The notes beneath the pieces were generated by a model, which ran no database searches, was not told where the DNA came from, and saw nothing but the letters and a program-made list of their open reading frames with translations. From NCBI GenBank assembly GCA_902518835.1, contig CABYHH010000001.1, forward strand, positions 108,052-164,811: a stretch of 56,760 nt of DNA. The letters are read 5' to 3'. The stretch's first letter is position 1. Every line of letters starts with the position of its first letter. Source of the DNA: an uncultured Pelagibacteraceae bacterium. GTDB taxonomy: Bacteria > Pseudomonadota > Alphaproteobacteria > Pelagibacterales > Pelagibacteraceae. Both the position numbers and the translations under genes were made by a program. Shown piece by piece: positions 8,616 to 17,294 of this stretch.

Positions 8616-10475
8616 TTAAGAAGCTTTTTTCTTCTCTCTCTCATCTACGATATGATAAACAGGTACTTTCTCCAAACTAAATTTACCAGTATTGGGATCG
8701 CGTCTAGAAACTGTCAAACAATGCCAATTTTCATCATCTAATTTCATGTGATCACCTCTGTAGTAGTATCCAGGCCATCTAGTCTCTTCCCTAAATAAAG
8801 TATGTTCTGTAACGCATTGGGACGTTAACGCTCTATGTTTTAATTCCCAAGATCTCATTAATTGATGATAATCCTCTGCTCCAACATTTTCTAAATCTTC
8901 CTGAAGCCACTGAAGCAGTTCTAAGCCCTTTTTTAATAAGTTGCCATTAGTCATGTAGTTAGATGTGATCCCCCCAACGTACTCATCCATAATTTTTTGA
9001 AGCCTCTGTAAGCCTTGAATTGGAGAAATATAACTTGGAGAAACAGTACCGCCGGTAATTTCATTTTGTGCTATAGTGTATGTATCTAATGGTTTATATA
9101 CAGCCTTTTTAAAATCATCACATTGTTTATCGGAAACTTTAATTCCTTTAGCTTTTTGATCCTCAATATATTTTACCGCTGCTTTCGCAGCTAACCTTCC
9201 TTCTGTAAAAGAACCAGAAGAAAATTTGTGCGCACTTCCACCCACTGTGTCTCCTGCACCAAATAATCCATCAATTGTTAACATTCTATTATAACCCCAA
9301 AAATATTCTGGGGGAGATAAATCCTCTGGACCACTTACCCAAGCACCTGAGCATGTTGCATGTGAACCCATGACGTAAGGCTCAGAAGTTGTTAATTCTG
9401 GATTTGTGTATTTTGGATCAATATTTTGAGATGCCCAAACAACAGCTTGACCTACAGTCATACCTAAAAAATTTTCCCATCCTACAGTTTCTAAATGAGG
9501 ATCCTGAAAAGCTTCAGTTGTAACCATATGAATTGGTCCATTTCCTGCGGCAACCTCTTGAATAAATGCATGATTTCTTAAACAAGTAGGTGTTGGATGA
9601 TGATCGATATATTCTCCTACCAATTCTTTAGTTTGATCATACCACTTCTTTTCATAATTCTCTCCATTGGCATTTTGGGTATAGGTTTTTAAATGAAGAA
9701 AGTATGCGCCAACAGGACCATAACCATCTTTAAATCTGCATAGCACTATTCTATTTTCCATTTGAGTCATTTTTGCACCTGCCGCTATTGGTAAAGCGTA
9801 TGCTGAACCATTGCTCCAAGGTGCATACCAAGTTCTTCCCATTCCCTCTCCAACAGATCTCGGTTTAAAGATATGTGAAGCACCACCAGCTGCAACTATT
9901 ACAGTCTTTGATCTAAAAACATGAAAATCTCCAGTTCTCATATTAAAACCTACTGCTCCACCAATTCTATTTTCTTGAGACTCGTCCATTAACAAATGAG
10001 TGACCATAATTCTGTTATAGATTTTATCCGCTGATTTTTTTGCAGCTTCCGCAACGATTGGTTTATAACTTTCGCCATGAATCATTATTTGCCATTTACC
10101 TTCTCTTAAATATCTTCCTGTTTTTTCATTTTTCATCATTGGCAAACCCCACTCATCAAACATGTGCACTGTAGAGTCTACATGTCTTGCCATATCGTAT
10201 CCTAAATCCTCTCGTACCATTCCCATCAAATCATTTCGAGCATACCTTACATGATCCTCGGGTTGATTTTCGTCCCATTGCATTCCCATATAACAGTTTA
10301 TTGCGTAAAGTCCTTGGGCAACTGCACCACTTCTGTCAATATTTGCTTTTTCAACACAAACAATTTTTAAATCTCTACCCCAATGTCTAGCTTCAAATGT
10401 TGCACCTGTGCCAGCCATACCTCCTCCAACAACTAGTACATCACATTCTTCGTAATGAGTTTTATGTTTTGCCAT
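8616..10475 (-). CDS. aprA: Adenylylsulfate reductase, alpha subunit
   Basis: The FAD-binding catalytic subunit of APS reductase, 619 residues. In SAR11 and sulfur oxidisers it is thought to work in the oxidative direction, joining sulfite and AMP into adenylylsulfate in the cytoplasm. The N-terminus has the dinucleotide-binding motif VLVVGGGMAGTGA, followed by KANIDRSGAVAQGLYAIN, a signature stretch of AprA. The C-terminal helical domain includes RWPGYYYRGDH. Length and motifs fit the family. It starts on the last base of the aprB stop codon (TAATG), so it is translationally coupled. Sat (ATP sulfurylase), needed to finish sulfate formation, is not in the window. Confidence 0.95.
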   Translation of the reverse strand: MAKHKTHYEECDVLVVGGGMAGTGATFEARHWGRDLKIVCVEKANIDRSGAVAQGLYAINCYMGMQWDENQPEDHVRYARNDLMGMVREDLGYDMARHVDSTVHMFDEWGLPMMKNEKTGRYLREGKWQIMIHGESYKPIVAEAAKKSADKIYNRIMVTHLLMDESQENRIGGAVGFNMRTGDFHVFRSKTVIVAAGGASHIFKPRSVGEGMGRTWYAPWSNGSAYALPIAAGAKMTQMENRIVLCRFKDGYGPVGAYFLHLKTYTQNANGENYEKKWYDQTKELVGEYIDHHPTPTCLRNHAFIQEVAAGNGPIHMVTTEAFQDPHLETVGWENFLGMTVGQAVVWASQNIDPKYTNPELTTSEPYVMGSHATCSGAWVSGPEDLSPPEYFWGYNRMLTIDGLFGAGDTVGGSAHKFSSGSFTEGRLAAKAAVKYIEDQKAKGIKVSDKQCDDFKKAVYKPLDTYTIAQNEITGGTVSPSYISPIQGLQRLQKIMDEYVGGITSNYMTNGNLLKKGLELLQWLQEDLENVGAEDYHQLMRSWELKHRALTSQCVTEHTLFREETRWPGYYYRGDHMKLDDENWHCLTVSRRDPNTGKFSLEKVPVYHIVDEREKKKAS

Positions 10476-10945
10476 TAATAATAAACACCCTTTTTAAATG
10501 ACTCTTTCGGGACTGATGGTAACTCTTGATTTGTGTTTAAACCTTCAGGTTCTGTATAAAGTCTTTGTGAATTAATTTCTCCCTGATTAGGTTTATCTCC
10601 TTCAGCAAGTTTTGGAATAAATTTTCCCCAAGGTTTTGTTGTTATTGGAGATACAAAGTTTTTTTCTGTACCATTTCTAAATTTTATTTTCCAAGAAATT
10701 GTTCCCTTCTCTTCTTCTCTTCTCACTCTCACGCTATGTCCCATTGGTGCAAAGTCTGCGTAACCTCTAACATCAATCGCATGATTAGGACAGGCCTTAA
10801 CGCAAGAATAACACTCCCAACAGAAATTTGGCTCTATATTTTTTGCTCTTCTTATATTTTCATCTATGTGCATTATGTCTGACGGACAAATATCAACACA
10901 ATGTCCGCAGCCATCACATCTAGTCATATAAACAAATGTTGACAT
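10475..10945 (-). CDS. aprB: Adenylylsulfate reductase, beta subunit (iron-sulfur)
   Basis: The 156-residue electron-transfer subunit carries two [4Fe-4S] sites: Cys10-x2-Cys13-x2-Cys16-x3-Cys20-Pro and Cys42-x2-Cys45-x2-Cys48-x3-Cys52-Pro. A C-terminal tail (from about residue 75) is of the kind that wraps around AprA in known structures. It passes electrons between the FAD of AprA and the membrane partner, likely AprM. It is 31 bases downstream of aprM and overlaps aprA by one base. Confidence 0.95.
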   Translation of the reverse strand: MSTFVYMTRCDGCGHCVDICPSDIMHIDENIRRAKNIEPNFCWECYSCVKACPNHAIDVRGYADFAPMGHSVRVRREEEKGTISWKIKFRNGTEKNFVSPITTKPWGKFIPKLAEGDKPNQGEINSQRLYTEPEGLNTNQELPSVPKESFKKGVYY

Positions 10946-10976
10946 AATTTAATTTTTATCTCCTTTTAATAACATA

Positions 10977-11771
10977 TTAATAGTGTTTTGGCTCTTCTCT
11001 TTTTATGCCTAGGCCAAATTGCTCAGGCGCATCAGCAGGTGGAGGTAAATTATCTCTCGAACCATCAGCTTCTGCTAAATTTTTTTGTATTGCAGCACCT
11101 GGTTTGTAGAACATATGGGCAAACTTAGACCAGTAAACACCACCAAATAAAATCAGATTTGAAATAACAAACAGAACTAAGAACAAATAGGACAGAGAGG
11201 TTATTCCACTATATTGTGTATAAGACCAAGCCAAACCAAAAGTTGAACAAGCTAATAACGCTAGAACAAATAAATCAGCTTTAATAATTCTATACCATGG
11301 ATGAGCCTCAGCTGATACATCCACTCTAAGAAAAAACCAAAACCAGTAACCACCTAAACAAGTTAAAATCGCTCCTATATGCCAAAGCAATGACCAAAAT
11401 TCTGAATTTGATTTACCAGCACCAGTGTAACTAAAAACAAGAACAGTTGAAGAAATCCAGAATAAAATTGTTCCATACATCCCTAGTACATGAGCTAATC
11501 TCCTTTTACCAAAACCTAACTCGGATGTTGTACCAATGTCTACAACTGCTGTTTTTGCAATGACTGATGTTCTTTCACCAAACCCTAATTCTTTTGTTGC
11601 TCTAAGTTTTGCTTTTTTTGCATTGTTAAAAAAATAAGTTAAATTTTTACCATGAATAAGTTGAATAATTGTTCCTGCTGCAACCAAAACAATCATTGCA
11701 AATATAAATCCTTGCATCAAAAAAGTTGGAACGACTTCTGATAATATAGAAAATGGATTAGTTTGTAACAT
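10977..11771 (-). CDS. aprM: AprM, membrane partner of adenylylsulfate reductase
   Basis: A 264-residue membrane protein with five to six hydrophobic helices. It is the first gene of an aprM-aprB-aprA operon, the arrangement described for SAR11 and some sulfur oxidisers. The loops are basic near the N-terminus (KNLTYFFNNAKKAKLRATKE) and the C-terminus is polar. AprM is proposed to anchor the reductase and hand its electrons to the quinone pool. A GGGGA ribosome-binding site lies just upstream of the start, and the 100 bases before it (11772-11874) hold the likely promoter. Identification rests mainly on position, length and hydrophobicity. Confidence 0.85.
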   Translation of the reverse strand: MLQTNPFSILSEVVPTFLMQGFIFAMIVLVAAGTIIQLIHGKNLTYFFNNAKKAKLRATKELGFGERTSVIAKTAVVDIGTTSELGFGKRRLAHVLGMYGTILFWISSTVLVFSYTGAGKSNSEFWSLLWHIGAILTCLGGYWFWFFLRVDVSAEAHPWYRIIKADLFVLALLACSTFGLAWSYTQYSGITSLSYLFLVLFVISNLILFGGVYWSKFAHMFYKPGAAIQKNLAEADGSRDNLPPPADAPEQFGLGIKREEPKHY

Positions 11772-11874
11772 ATTCCCCTTATGTTATTTTATTTTTAAAG
11801 AATTTAAAAGTTTCTAATCTACTTAAAAATATAGATCAACTAGTAACTCTGACCAATTTATACTCAATAATAGC

Positions 11875-12273
11875 TTATTTATTGCGTATGTAGTGTTGCT
11901 TATTAGGAATTACAGATCTTATTCCTCCCTGGGGATTATCCACATCTTTTTTTCTACGAGGAATCAGATGAAAATGACAATGGAAGATAGATTGCCCTGA
12001 AACTTTTCCAATATTTGTTCCTAAATTAAATCCTTTAACAGTCTTGTCTTTTTTCAGAATTTCATTTTTAGTTAAACTAATAATAGAGTTACATGCAATT
12101 AATTCAGCCTCTGTTAAATCAAAAAAATCTTTGATATGTCTTTTTGGTATTATCAAACAATGGTGTTTTGAAACTGGATAGCTGTCATAACTTGCAAAAG
12201 CTAAAACATTTTCGAAAATAAATTCTTTTTTACTTATATTACAAAATAAACACGGGTTATTAGGATCTTTCAT
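11875..12273 (-). CDS. HIT-family nucleotide-binding protein
   Basis: 132 residues with the histidine-triad motif His98-x-His100-x-His102 (HCHFHLIPR) near the C-terminus and a Cys8-x2-Cys11 pair at the start, as in zinc-containing HIT hydrolases. Such enzymes hydrolyse AMP-linked or dinucleoside polyphosphate compounds; the substrate here cannot be read from sequence. It starts two bases after the upstream pabC-like gene ends, so it is part of that operon. The overlap with folate-type genes does not by itself indicate a shared pathway. Confidence 0.88.
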   Translation of the reverse strand: MKDPNNPCLFCNISKKEFIFENVLAFASYDSYPVSKHHCLIIPKRHIKDFFDLTEAELIACNSIISLTKNEILKKDKTVKGFNLGTNIGKVSGQSIFHCHFHLIPRRKKDVDNPQGGIRSVIPNKQHYIRNK

Positions 12274-12274
12274 A

Positions 12275-13048
12275 TTAGTACCTATGAATATTACAATTAT
12301 TAATGGCTGAACGATAGTATTTAGAGAAAATCCTGTATTGATTTAAGCTTTTTCTTTTCCATCCAATTTGTTGAATTGTTTTTACTGATGCCACACCTTT
12401 ACCCGATCCAATTAATAATATTTCCTCATAATCTTTTAATGAATTAACTAAAATTTCTTTTTTGATAATTTTTTTTATTTTTGTTTTAAAAAATTTCAAT
12501 GTAATGCCCTTATAATAACCTTTCGTTTGGGTATGTATCTTATTATTCTTAATAAATAAAAGATTGGATGTACCAGTTTCTAAAACTTTATTATTATTAA
12601 TTAAACCAATATCTGACTTTGAATTATCTATTTTTGATAAATATTTAAGAATTTTTTTGTATTTCAAATTTTTAAATTGAGGTTTTTCTCGGTTTATATA
12701 TTTCAGTTTTAAATCAAAATTTGATTTTGGATTTAATCTTTTTCTCAACGAAACAGAAATCAAATTTTTATTTACTGCAACTCTTAATAAATGGTTATAA
12801 TTTTTATTTTTCGATAAATTCAAATTAATCAATTTTATAATATCTTTTTTAAGAAATTTTTTTTTTATTCCATATTTATTTAATGATAAAATTAAATTAT
12901 TAATATGTTTTTCAAAAAATAAAATTTTTTGTGGTTTACCAAAAATCCACATAGTAGTAAAAATGCCGTGATCACCCCATAAATCTTTAAAATTTACTTC
13001 TTTTAAGTTTTTAATAAGATAGGATTTTTTTAATAAGTAACTTACCAT
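12275..13048 (-). CDS. pabC: Class IV aminotransferase / 4-amino-4-deoxychorismate lyase-like
   Basis: A 257-residue PLP fold-type IV protein. The segment VLETGTSNLLFIKNN matches the conserved E-T-x-x-SN-x-F core of BCAT/PabC enzymes, and a lysine in the FKNLKYKK region is placed like the PLP lysine. With the two upstream genes it suggests p-aminobenzoate formation for folate. It shares 38 bases with the end of the upstream amidotransferase gene; the next in-frame Met is too far inside the domain, so the long overlap is probably real unless a non-ATG start is used. It is unusually Lys/Asn/Ile-rich, as are both neighbours. Confidence 0.75.
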   Translation of the reverse strand: MVSYLLKKSYLIKNLKEVNFKDLWGDHGIFTTMWIFGKPQKILFFEKHINNLILSLNKYGIKKKFLKKDIIKLINLNLSKNKNYNHLLRVAVNKNLISVSLRKRLNPKSNFDLKLKYINREKPQFKNLKYKKILKYLSKIDNSKSDIGLINNNKVLETGTSNLLFIKNNKIHTQTKGYYKGITLKFFKTKIKKIIKKEILVNSLKDYEEILLIGSGKGVASVKTIQQIGWKRKSLNQYRIFSKYYRSAINNCNIHRY

Positions 13049-13568
13049 TGTTTGTCAAAAAGGATTCAGGGTGAAACTGAAATCCATATATATTATCTTT
13101 TTTATTTTCAAAAGACATTGCTGTATTTGTCTCCGTACACCTCATAGTTATTTCAAAATTTCTAGCTTTAAAGGGTTCTTTTAATTTTAATGAATGATAA
13201 CGACCTACTTTAAATTTTTTTCCCTTACCAAATATAGAATTATCACTTACGACCCTCACACTGGATTGATAACCATGATAAATTTTTTTTTGCTCTATTA
13301 TTTTTGCTCCTTCACAAAATAATATTTGTTGGAAACCAAGACATATTCCAATAATTTTTTTTTTACCCTTAAAGCTTCTGTAAATTTTTGAAGTTAACGG
13401 ATAATTAGCTGGATTGCCTGGCCCTGGAGAAAATATAATTGTTGAGGCTTTTTTCAATTTATTCAAATTTAATTTTTCATAATCATCACATTCAACATTA
13501 TCAAATAAAGAAAATTGATGTACAACATTGTAAGTAAAAGAGTCTTTATGGTCGATAACGTAAATCAT
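13011..13568 (-). CDS. pabA: Glutamine amidotransferase subunit, PabA/TrpG type
   Basis: A 185-residue class I glutamine amidotransferase. The catalytic Cys76 sits in GICLGFQQ, the oxyanion region is FSPGPGNP (about residues 46-53) and the His/Glu pair is in FQFHPESF near residue 165. It releases ammonia from glutamine and passes it to the synthase encoded by the upstream gene. Its start follows the stop of that gene directly (one-base contact), indicating a stoichiometric complex. Whether it serves aminodeoxychorismate or anthranilate formation depends on the partner (see PabB). Confidence 0.85.
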   Translation of the reverse strand: MIYVIDHKDSFTYNVVHQFSLFDNVECDDYEKLNLNKLKKASTIIFSPGPGNPANYPLTSKIYRSFKGKKKIIGICLGFQQILFCEGAKIIEQKKIYHGYQSSVRVVSDNSIFGKGKKFKVGRYHSLKLKEPFKARNFEITMRCTETNTAMSFENKKDNIYGFQFHPESFLTNNGKLLIKKILSY

Positions 13569-14725
13569 TAATATAAATCTATTAAAGCTTTGGCTTTTAT
13601 ATAATTTTCCTCAAATTCATGTTTCGCACTACTATCGACAACAACACCTGAGGCTACTGAAATTTCTGAGACGTTCCTATAATTTAAAATTGATCTAATA
13701 ATAATATTAAATCTCATATCACCATTAAATTTTATAAAGCCAAAACTTCCAGTGTAAATATTTCTATTTTCTTTTTCTTGATTGTTTAAAAGGTTTAGGG
13801 TATTTATTTTTGGGCAACCAATAACTGATCCTCCTGGCATCATGGCTTTAATAATATCAATACTTGCCACTTTGCTATTAAGTTTGCCTTTAATTAAACT
13901 CACATAATGAAATAAATCTTTGTACTCCTCAACAACTTTAGTTCTTACTAATTTAACAGATCCTTTCTTACAAATTCTTGATAAGTCATTTCTTTCCATA
14001 TCGACAATCATATTATGTTCTTTGTTTTCTTTAATATTTTTTTTGAAATAATTTAATGCCCTTAATTTATTCATTTTTTTTGTTTTTTTTACAGTCCCAG
14101 CTATAGGTTTAGTCGTTATCAATGATCCTTTTTTTGTTATTAAATTTTCAGGAGAACAGCTTACAATAGAGTAATTCTTATCTTTTATCATAAAAGCCTC
14201 TGGAGCTAAATTTGCCTTTGATAATCTACAAAAAAAATCTAGGGGTTCAATTTTAGAAATTTTTTTATATTTGGTGCAAATCTTTATTTGATAAGTTTCT
14301 CCACTTTTAATCTTTTTTTTGAATCTTTTAAAAATTTTTGAATATATCTCTCGATTAATATTAATTTTGAAGTCATTCTTTTTATTAAATGGTTTGCTCA
14401 AATTACATAAAAAATCTTTGCGCAAATTAATTTTTTTTTCTGGTTTATAAAAAATTCCTTTTGGAAATTTATTCGTCCTTTGTTTGGGGACTTTCACTCC
14501 TATTAAATTATTTAATAATTCATAACCGAAAAACCCTATATATAAGTCTGTATTCTTTAATTTATTTTTTCTATTTTTTTTTTTTAAAAATCTAATGATG
14601 TTGTTATTATTCAAAATTATTTTTTTTGAAAAATTCGTATAGAGGTCAAATCCATTTTTAGATTTGTAAATTATATAAGACTTTCCAGAATTATTTAAAT
14701 TTTGAAGTTTTTTTAATGTGTTCAA
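13568..14725 (-). CDS. pabB: Aminodeoxychorismate/anthranilate synthase component I-like
   Basis: A 385-residue chorismate-binding enzyme, shorter than TrpE because the N-terminal region is reduced. Conserved elements are KSGETYQIKIC, KPIAGT (residues 206-211), MIVDMERNDL, PGGSVIGCPK and the C-terminal GVVVDSS. The genes beside it (pabA, pabC-like) point to p-aminobenzoate. However, classic PabB has PIKGT with a catalytic lysine, while this protein has Ala209, as in TrpE or isochorismate-type enzymes. The product is therefore uncertain between 4-amino-4-deoxychorismate and a 2-amino product. It is followed by pabA, pabC and the HIT gene; the MFS gene ends two bases upstream. Confidence 0.75.
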   Translation of the reverse strand: MNTLKKLQNLNNSGKSYIIYKSKNGFDLYTNFSKKIILNNNNIIRFLKKKNRKNKLKNTDLYIGFFGYELLNNLIGVKVPKQRTNKFPKGIFYKPEKKINLRKDFLCNLSKPFNKKNDFKININREIYSKIFKRFKKKIKSGETYQIKICTKYKKISKIEPLDFFCRLSKANLAPEAFMIKDKNYSIVSCSPENLITKKGSLITTKPIAGTVKKTKKMNKLRALNYFKKNIKENKEHNMIVDMERNDLSRICKKGSVKLVRTKVVEEYKDLFHYVSLIKGKLNSKVASIDIIKAMMPGGSVIGCPKINTLNLLNNQEKENRNIYTGSFGFIKFNGDMRFNIIIRSILNYRNVSEISVASGVVVDSSAKHEFEENYIKAKALIDLY

Positions 14726-14726
14726 T

Positions 14727-15947
14727 TTACTGTGTTTTTAATCTGGGCACTGGTTGTTCCCTTATTGGTAAATGAATTATTGCTGCAAAAACCGATAATG
14801 CAATTGCTAAATACCACGCATAATCATATGACCCATATAAATCGTGAAATAAACCGCCCAAATATGCACCGAAGAATGAACCTACTTGATGACTTAAAAA
14901 AACAATTCCATACAAAAGTCCTAAGTATTTGGTTCCAAACATGTGCGCCACAATTCCGCTAGTTGCAGGCACTGTTGAGAGCCATAGAAAACCAAAAGTA
15001 GCCCCAAAAATAAAAGAGTTAATATTGCTTGCTGGTAAAAAGATAAAAAACATTATTGAAACTCCTCTTAATGCATAGATGGTGCTTAAGATTATTTTTT
15101 TACTCATTTTAGTTGATAAGTATCCACTAGTAAGAGAACCGAAAATATTAAACAATCCAATTAATGATAAGATTGCTGCTGCAGTCCAACTTTCTAAGCC
15201 TCTATCAATCACATATGTGGGCACATGGGTACCTACTAAAGTAATATGAAAACCACACACAAAAAATCCAGAGACTAAAAGCATATAACTTTTAGTACCG
15301 AAAGCTTCTTTCAACGCATCAAACGTTCCTTGATTATTAGGTTGTTCAATACTTTCTTTTAGCGAGGGCGATCTTACAAAAAATGAAATAATTAAACCTA
15401 TAAATAGAGCGATTAAAAAAGCTACTAGAGTATTCTTCCATCCATTCTCGGTTAATGAGTATTCAGTTAATAATGGAGATAAAAAATAACCAAAAGAACC
15501 AACAGCAGTTACAATACTCATTGCAATAGTTCTGTTAGATAGTGGAAAATGTTTTCCAACAACTGACATTGGTATACTTATAGCTGTTCCACCTAAACCA
15601 ATCCCAATTAAAATACCCATATCGATTTGAAAAAATATTCCAGTATTTGGACCTGCATACAAAAAATAAACCCCGGCTAAAAAAAAGACAAAAGCCAGTG
15701 ATATTGCTTTATGACCACCATATTTATCAGCTATTGCTCCAAATATAGGACCGGTTAAACCCCACATCAACATTTGCAACCCAACAGATAAGCCTGATTG
15801 AGTCAGAGATATTCCAAGGTCATCTTTAAAATCCATGAAAAACATTCCAAAAGTTTGTCTCACACCTAAAGAAATCAAGACAACTAAACTCGCTGCAATT
15901 AAAGTAAATAATGCAGTTTTATTTTTTATAAATTTTTCTTGAACCAT
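14727..15947 (-). CDS. MFS transporter
   Basis: 406 residues with twelve hydrophobic helices and the usual major facilitator loops. These include GAIADKYGGHKA (the loop 2-3 motif) near residue 70 and GSLTSGYLSTKMSKK in the second half. It most resembles the oxalate/formate or monocarboxylate-type branch (FGMFFMDFKDDLGIS near the N-terminus), but the substrate cannot be deduced. It lies between metC and pabB on the same strand, with four bases and one base of spacing, so it is probably transcribed with them. Confidence 0.82.
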   Translation of the reverse strand: MVQEKFIKNKTALFTLIAASLVVLISLGVRQTFGMFFMDFKDDLGISLTQSGLSVGLQMLMWGLTGPIFGAIADKYGGHKAISLAFVFFLAGVYFLYAGPNTGIFFQIDMGILIGIGLGGTAISIPMSVVGKHFPLSNRTIAMSIVTAVGSFGYFLSPLLTEYSLTENGWKNTLVAFLIALFIGLIISFFVRSPSLKESIEQPNNQGTFDALKEAFGTKSYMLLVSGFFVCGFHITLVGTHVPTYVIDRGLESWTAAAILSLIGLFNIFGSLTSGYLSTKMSKKIILSTIYALRGVSIMFFIFLPASNINSFIFGATFGFLWLSTVPATSGIVAHMFGTKYLGLLYGIVFLSHQVGSFFGAYLGGLFHDLYGSYDYAWYLAIALSVFAAIIHLPIREQPVPRLKTQ

Positions 15948-15951
15948 TTAA

Positions 15952-17127
15952 TTATTTTAAATGTTTTATGGCTTGCTTTATATCAGCGATAAGGTCGCTA
16001 GGATCCTCTAAACCTATATGAAGTCTTACAAGATGCTCATCGTTGTTTAGACTCATATATTTTCTATTTCCAGTCTCTCTATGCTCTTGATGTAAAACTA
16101 AACTTTCAAAACCACCCCAGCTATATCCATAGCCAAATAATTTAAGTGAATTTACAAATTTTCTAACAGAGCTTATATTTTTACTTCTAATTTTTAAACC
16201 CATTAAACCTGATGCTCCAGAATAATATTTTTTCCACATTCTAAAATTATTTGAATTTCTGATATAAGGGTAAAGAAGCTTTATTTTTTTATTTTTTGAG
16301 AGATATGCTGCAACTTTTTTAGCATTCTCACTATGTCTATCTAATCTGACATCAAGTGTTCTTAATCCTCTAGTAATTAAATACGCATCGTCTGGTCCTA
16401 ATCTTAATCCAGTAATTTTTTCAGCTATTTTTACTCTATTGAAAACTTTCTTATTGACCGCGAGGCTTCCTCCCATAACATCTGAGTGTCCAGAGTAATA
16501 TTTAGTTGCAGAAACAATACTCATATCAAAACCTAGTTTCATTGGCTTTAAATAATATGGTGTTGCCCATGTATTATCAATTGCTGTTAAGATTTTATGT
16601 TTTTTTGCAATTTTAATAATTTTACCAAGATCTTGGAATTCGAATGAATTGCTACCTGGATTTTCAACAAAAATAAGTTTTGTTTTTTTTGAAATATTAT
16701 TTTCTAACGTTTTTAAATCTTTAGGATTATAAAAAATAGTTTTAATATTAAATTCTTTTAAATAATTTTCAGTAAGAATTCTTGTTGGACTATAAACTGG
16801 ATCTGATACTAATATTTCATCGTTCGGTCTAACTACACTAAAGATAGCTAAAAAAACTGAACCAAAACCTGTTGGTGTTGTAAAAACATGATAACTTTCT
16901 TCAAGTTTAGTTAAAATTTTTTGTAAAATATATGTTGTTGAAGTTCCCTGCCTACCATAATCAAAATGACCTCCAGCAGGATTTTTTTGAGCTTTAATTT
17001 GAGTTCTTCTAATATGCTGCATTGATTTAAAAATTATAGTTGAAGCTCTAACAACGGCTGGATTTACTGACTGATTATGAAAATCTTTCGCTGTATGCTT
17101 TAAAAAAGTTTTAAATGATTTTGACAT
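15952..17127 (-). CDS. metC: Cystathionine beta-lyase-like PLP enzyme
   Basis: A Cys/Met-metabolism PLP enzyme (fold type I). The PLP lysine lies in SATKYYSGHSDVMGG, the aspartate that contacts the pyridine ring in TAIDNTWATP, and the phosphate-binding region near TTPTGFGSV. I place the start at Met 17127 (MSKSFKTFLKHTAKDF); an in-frame Met 13 codons earlier would add a hydrophobic, non-conserved leader. The result is 391 residues, normal for MetC. It would split cystathionine into homocysteine, pyruvate and ammonia, though related enzymes degrade cysteine. It is the first gene of the run that includes the MFS and pab genes. Confidence 0.83.
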   Translation of the reverse strand: MSKSFKTFLKHTAKDFHNQSVNPAVVRASTIIFKSMQHIRRTQIKAQKNPAGGHFDYGRQGTSTTYILQKILTKLEESYHVFTTPTGFGSVFLAIFSVVRPNDEILVSDPVYSPTRILTENYLKEFNIKTIFYNPKDLKTLENNISKKTKLIFVENPGSNSFEFQDLGKIIKIAKKHKILTAIDNTWATPYYLKPMKLGFDMSIVSATKYYSGHSDVMGGSLAVNKKVFNRVKIAEKITGLRLGPDDAYLITRGLRTLDVRLDRHSENAKKVAAYLSKNKKIKLLYPYIRNSNNFRMWKKYYSGASGLMGLKIRSKNISSVRKFVNSLKLFGYGYSWGGFESLVLHQEHRETGNRKYMSLNNDEHLVRLHIGLEDPSDLIADIKQAIKHLK

Positions 17128-17202
17128 AAAAAAATTGATAACTGACCACGACAATGCTATATCCAAACAATAATTTCAATTAAATTATAAACAAAGGAAA
17201 TA

Positions 17203-17286
17203 ATGGGTTATCCAAAGAAACATAGAGGCCGAAGAAAAATGGGCTCCAAAAAAAGAAGAGCACGAAAAAAAAATAAAAAGAAATAA
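17203..17286 (+). CDS. Tiny, extremely basic protein (27 aa)
   Basis: ATG at 17203, stop 17284-17286, preceded by a good AAAGGAAA ribosome site at about 17194-17201, which is rare in this window. More than half of the 27 residues are Lys or Arg (GYPKKHRGRRKMGSKKRRAR and a Lys tail). The composition resembles very small ribosomal or RNA-binding proteins such as bTHX, bS22 or mS38/COX24-type peptides. The order of residues does not match any of them well enough to name it. It lies eight bases before the next gene on the same strand. Confidence 0.6.
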   Translation: MGYPKKHRGRRKMGSKKRRARKKNKKK

Positions 17287-17294
17287 TCATAATT

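Noticed and set aside
13568-14725. Calling the chorismate enzyme TrpE outright because of PIAGT
   Set aside because: The pabA- and pabC-like neighbours and the PGGSVIGCPK segment favour a PabB-type assignment, so the motif is reported as an anomaly rather than used to rename the gene.
17203-17286. Naming the 27-residue basic protein bTHX or bS22
   Set aside because: Composition is similar but the residue order does not match those families closely enough.
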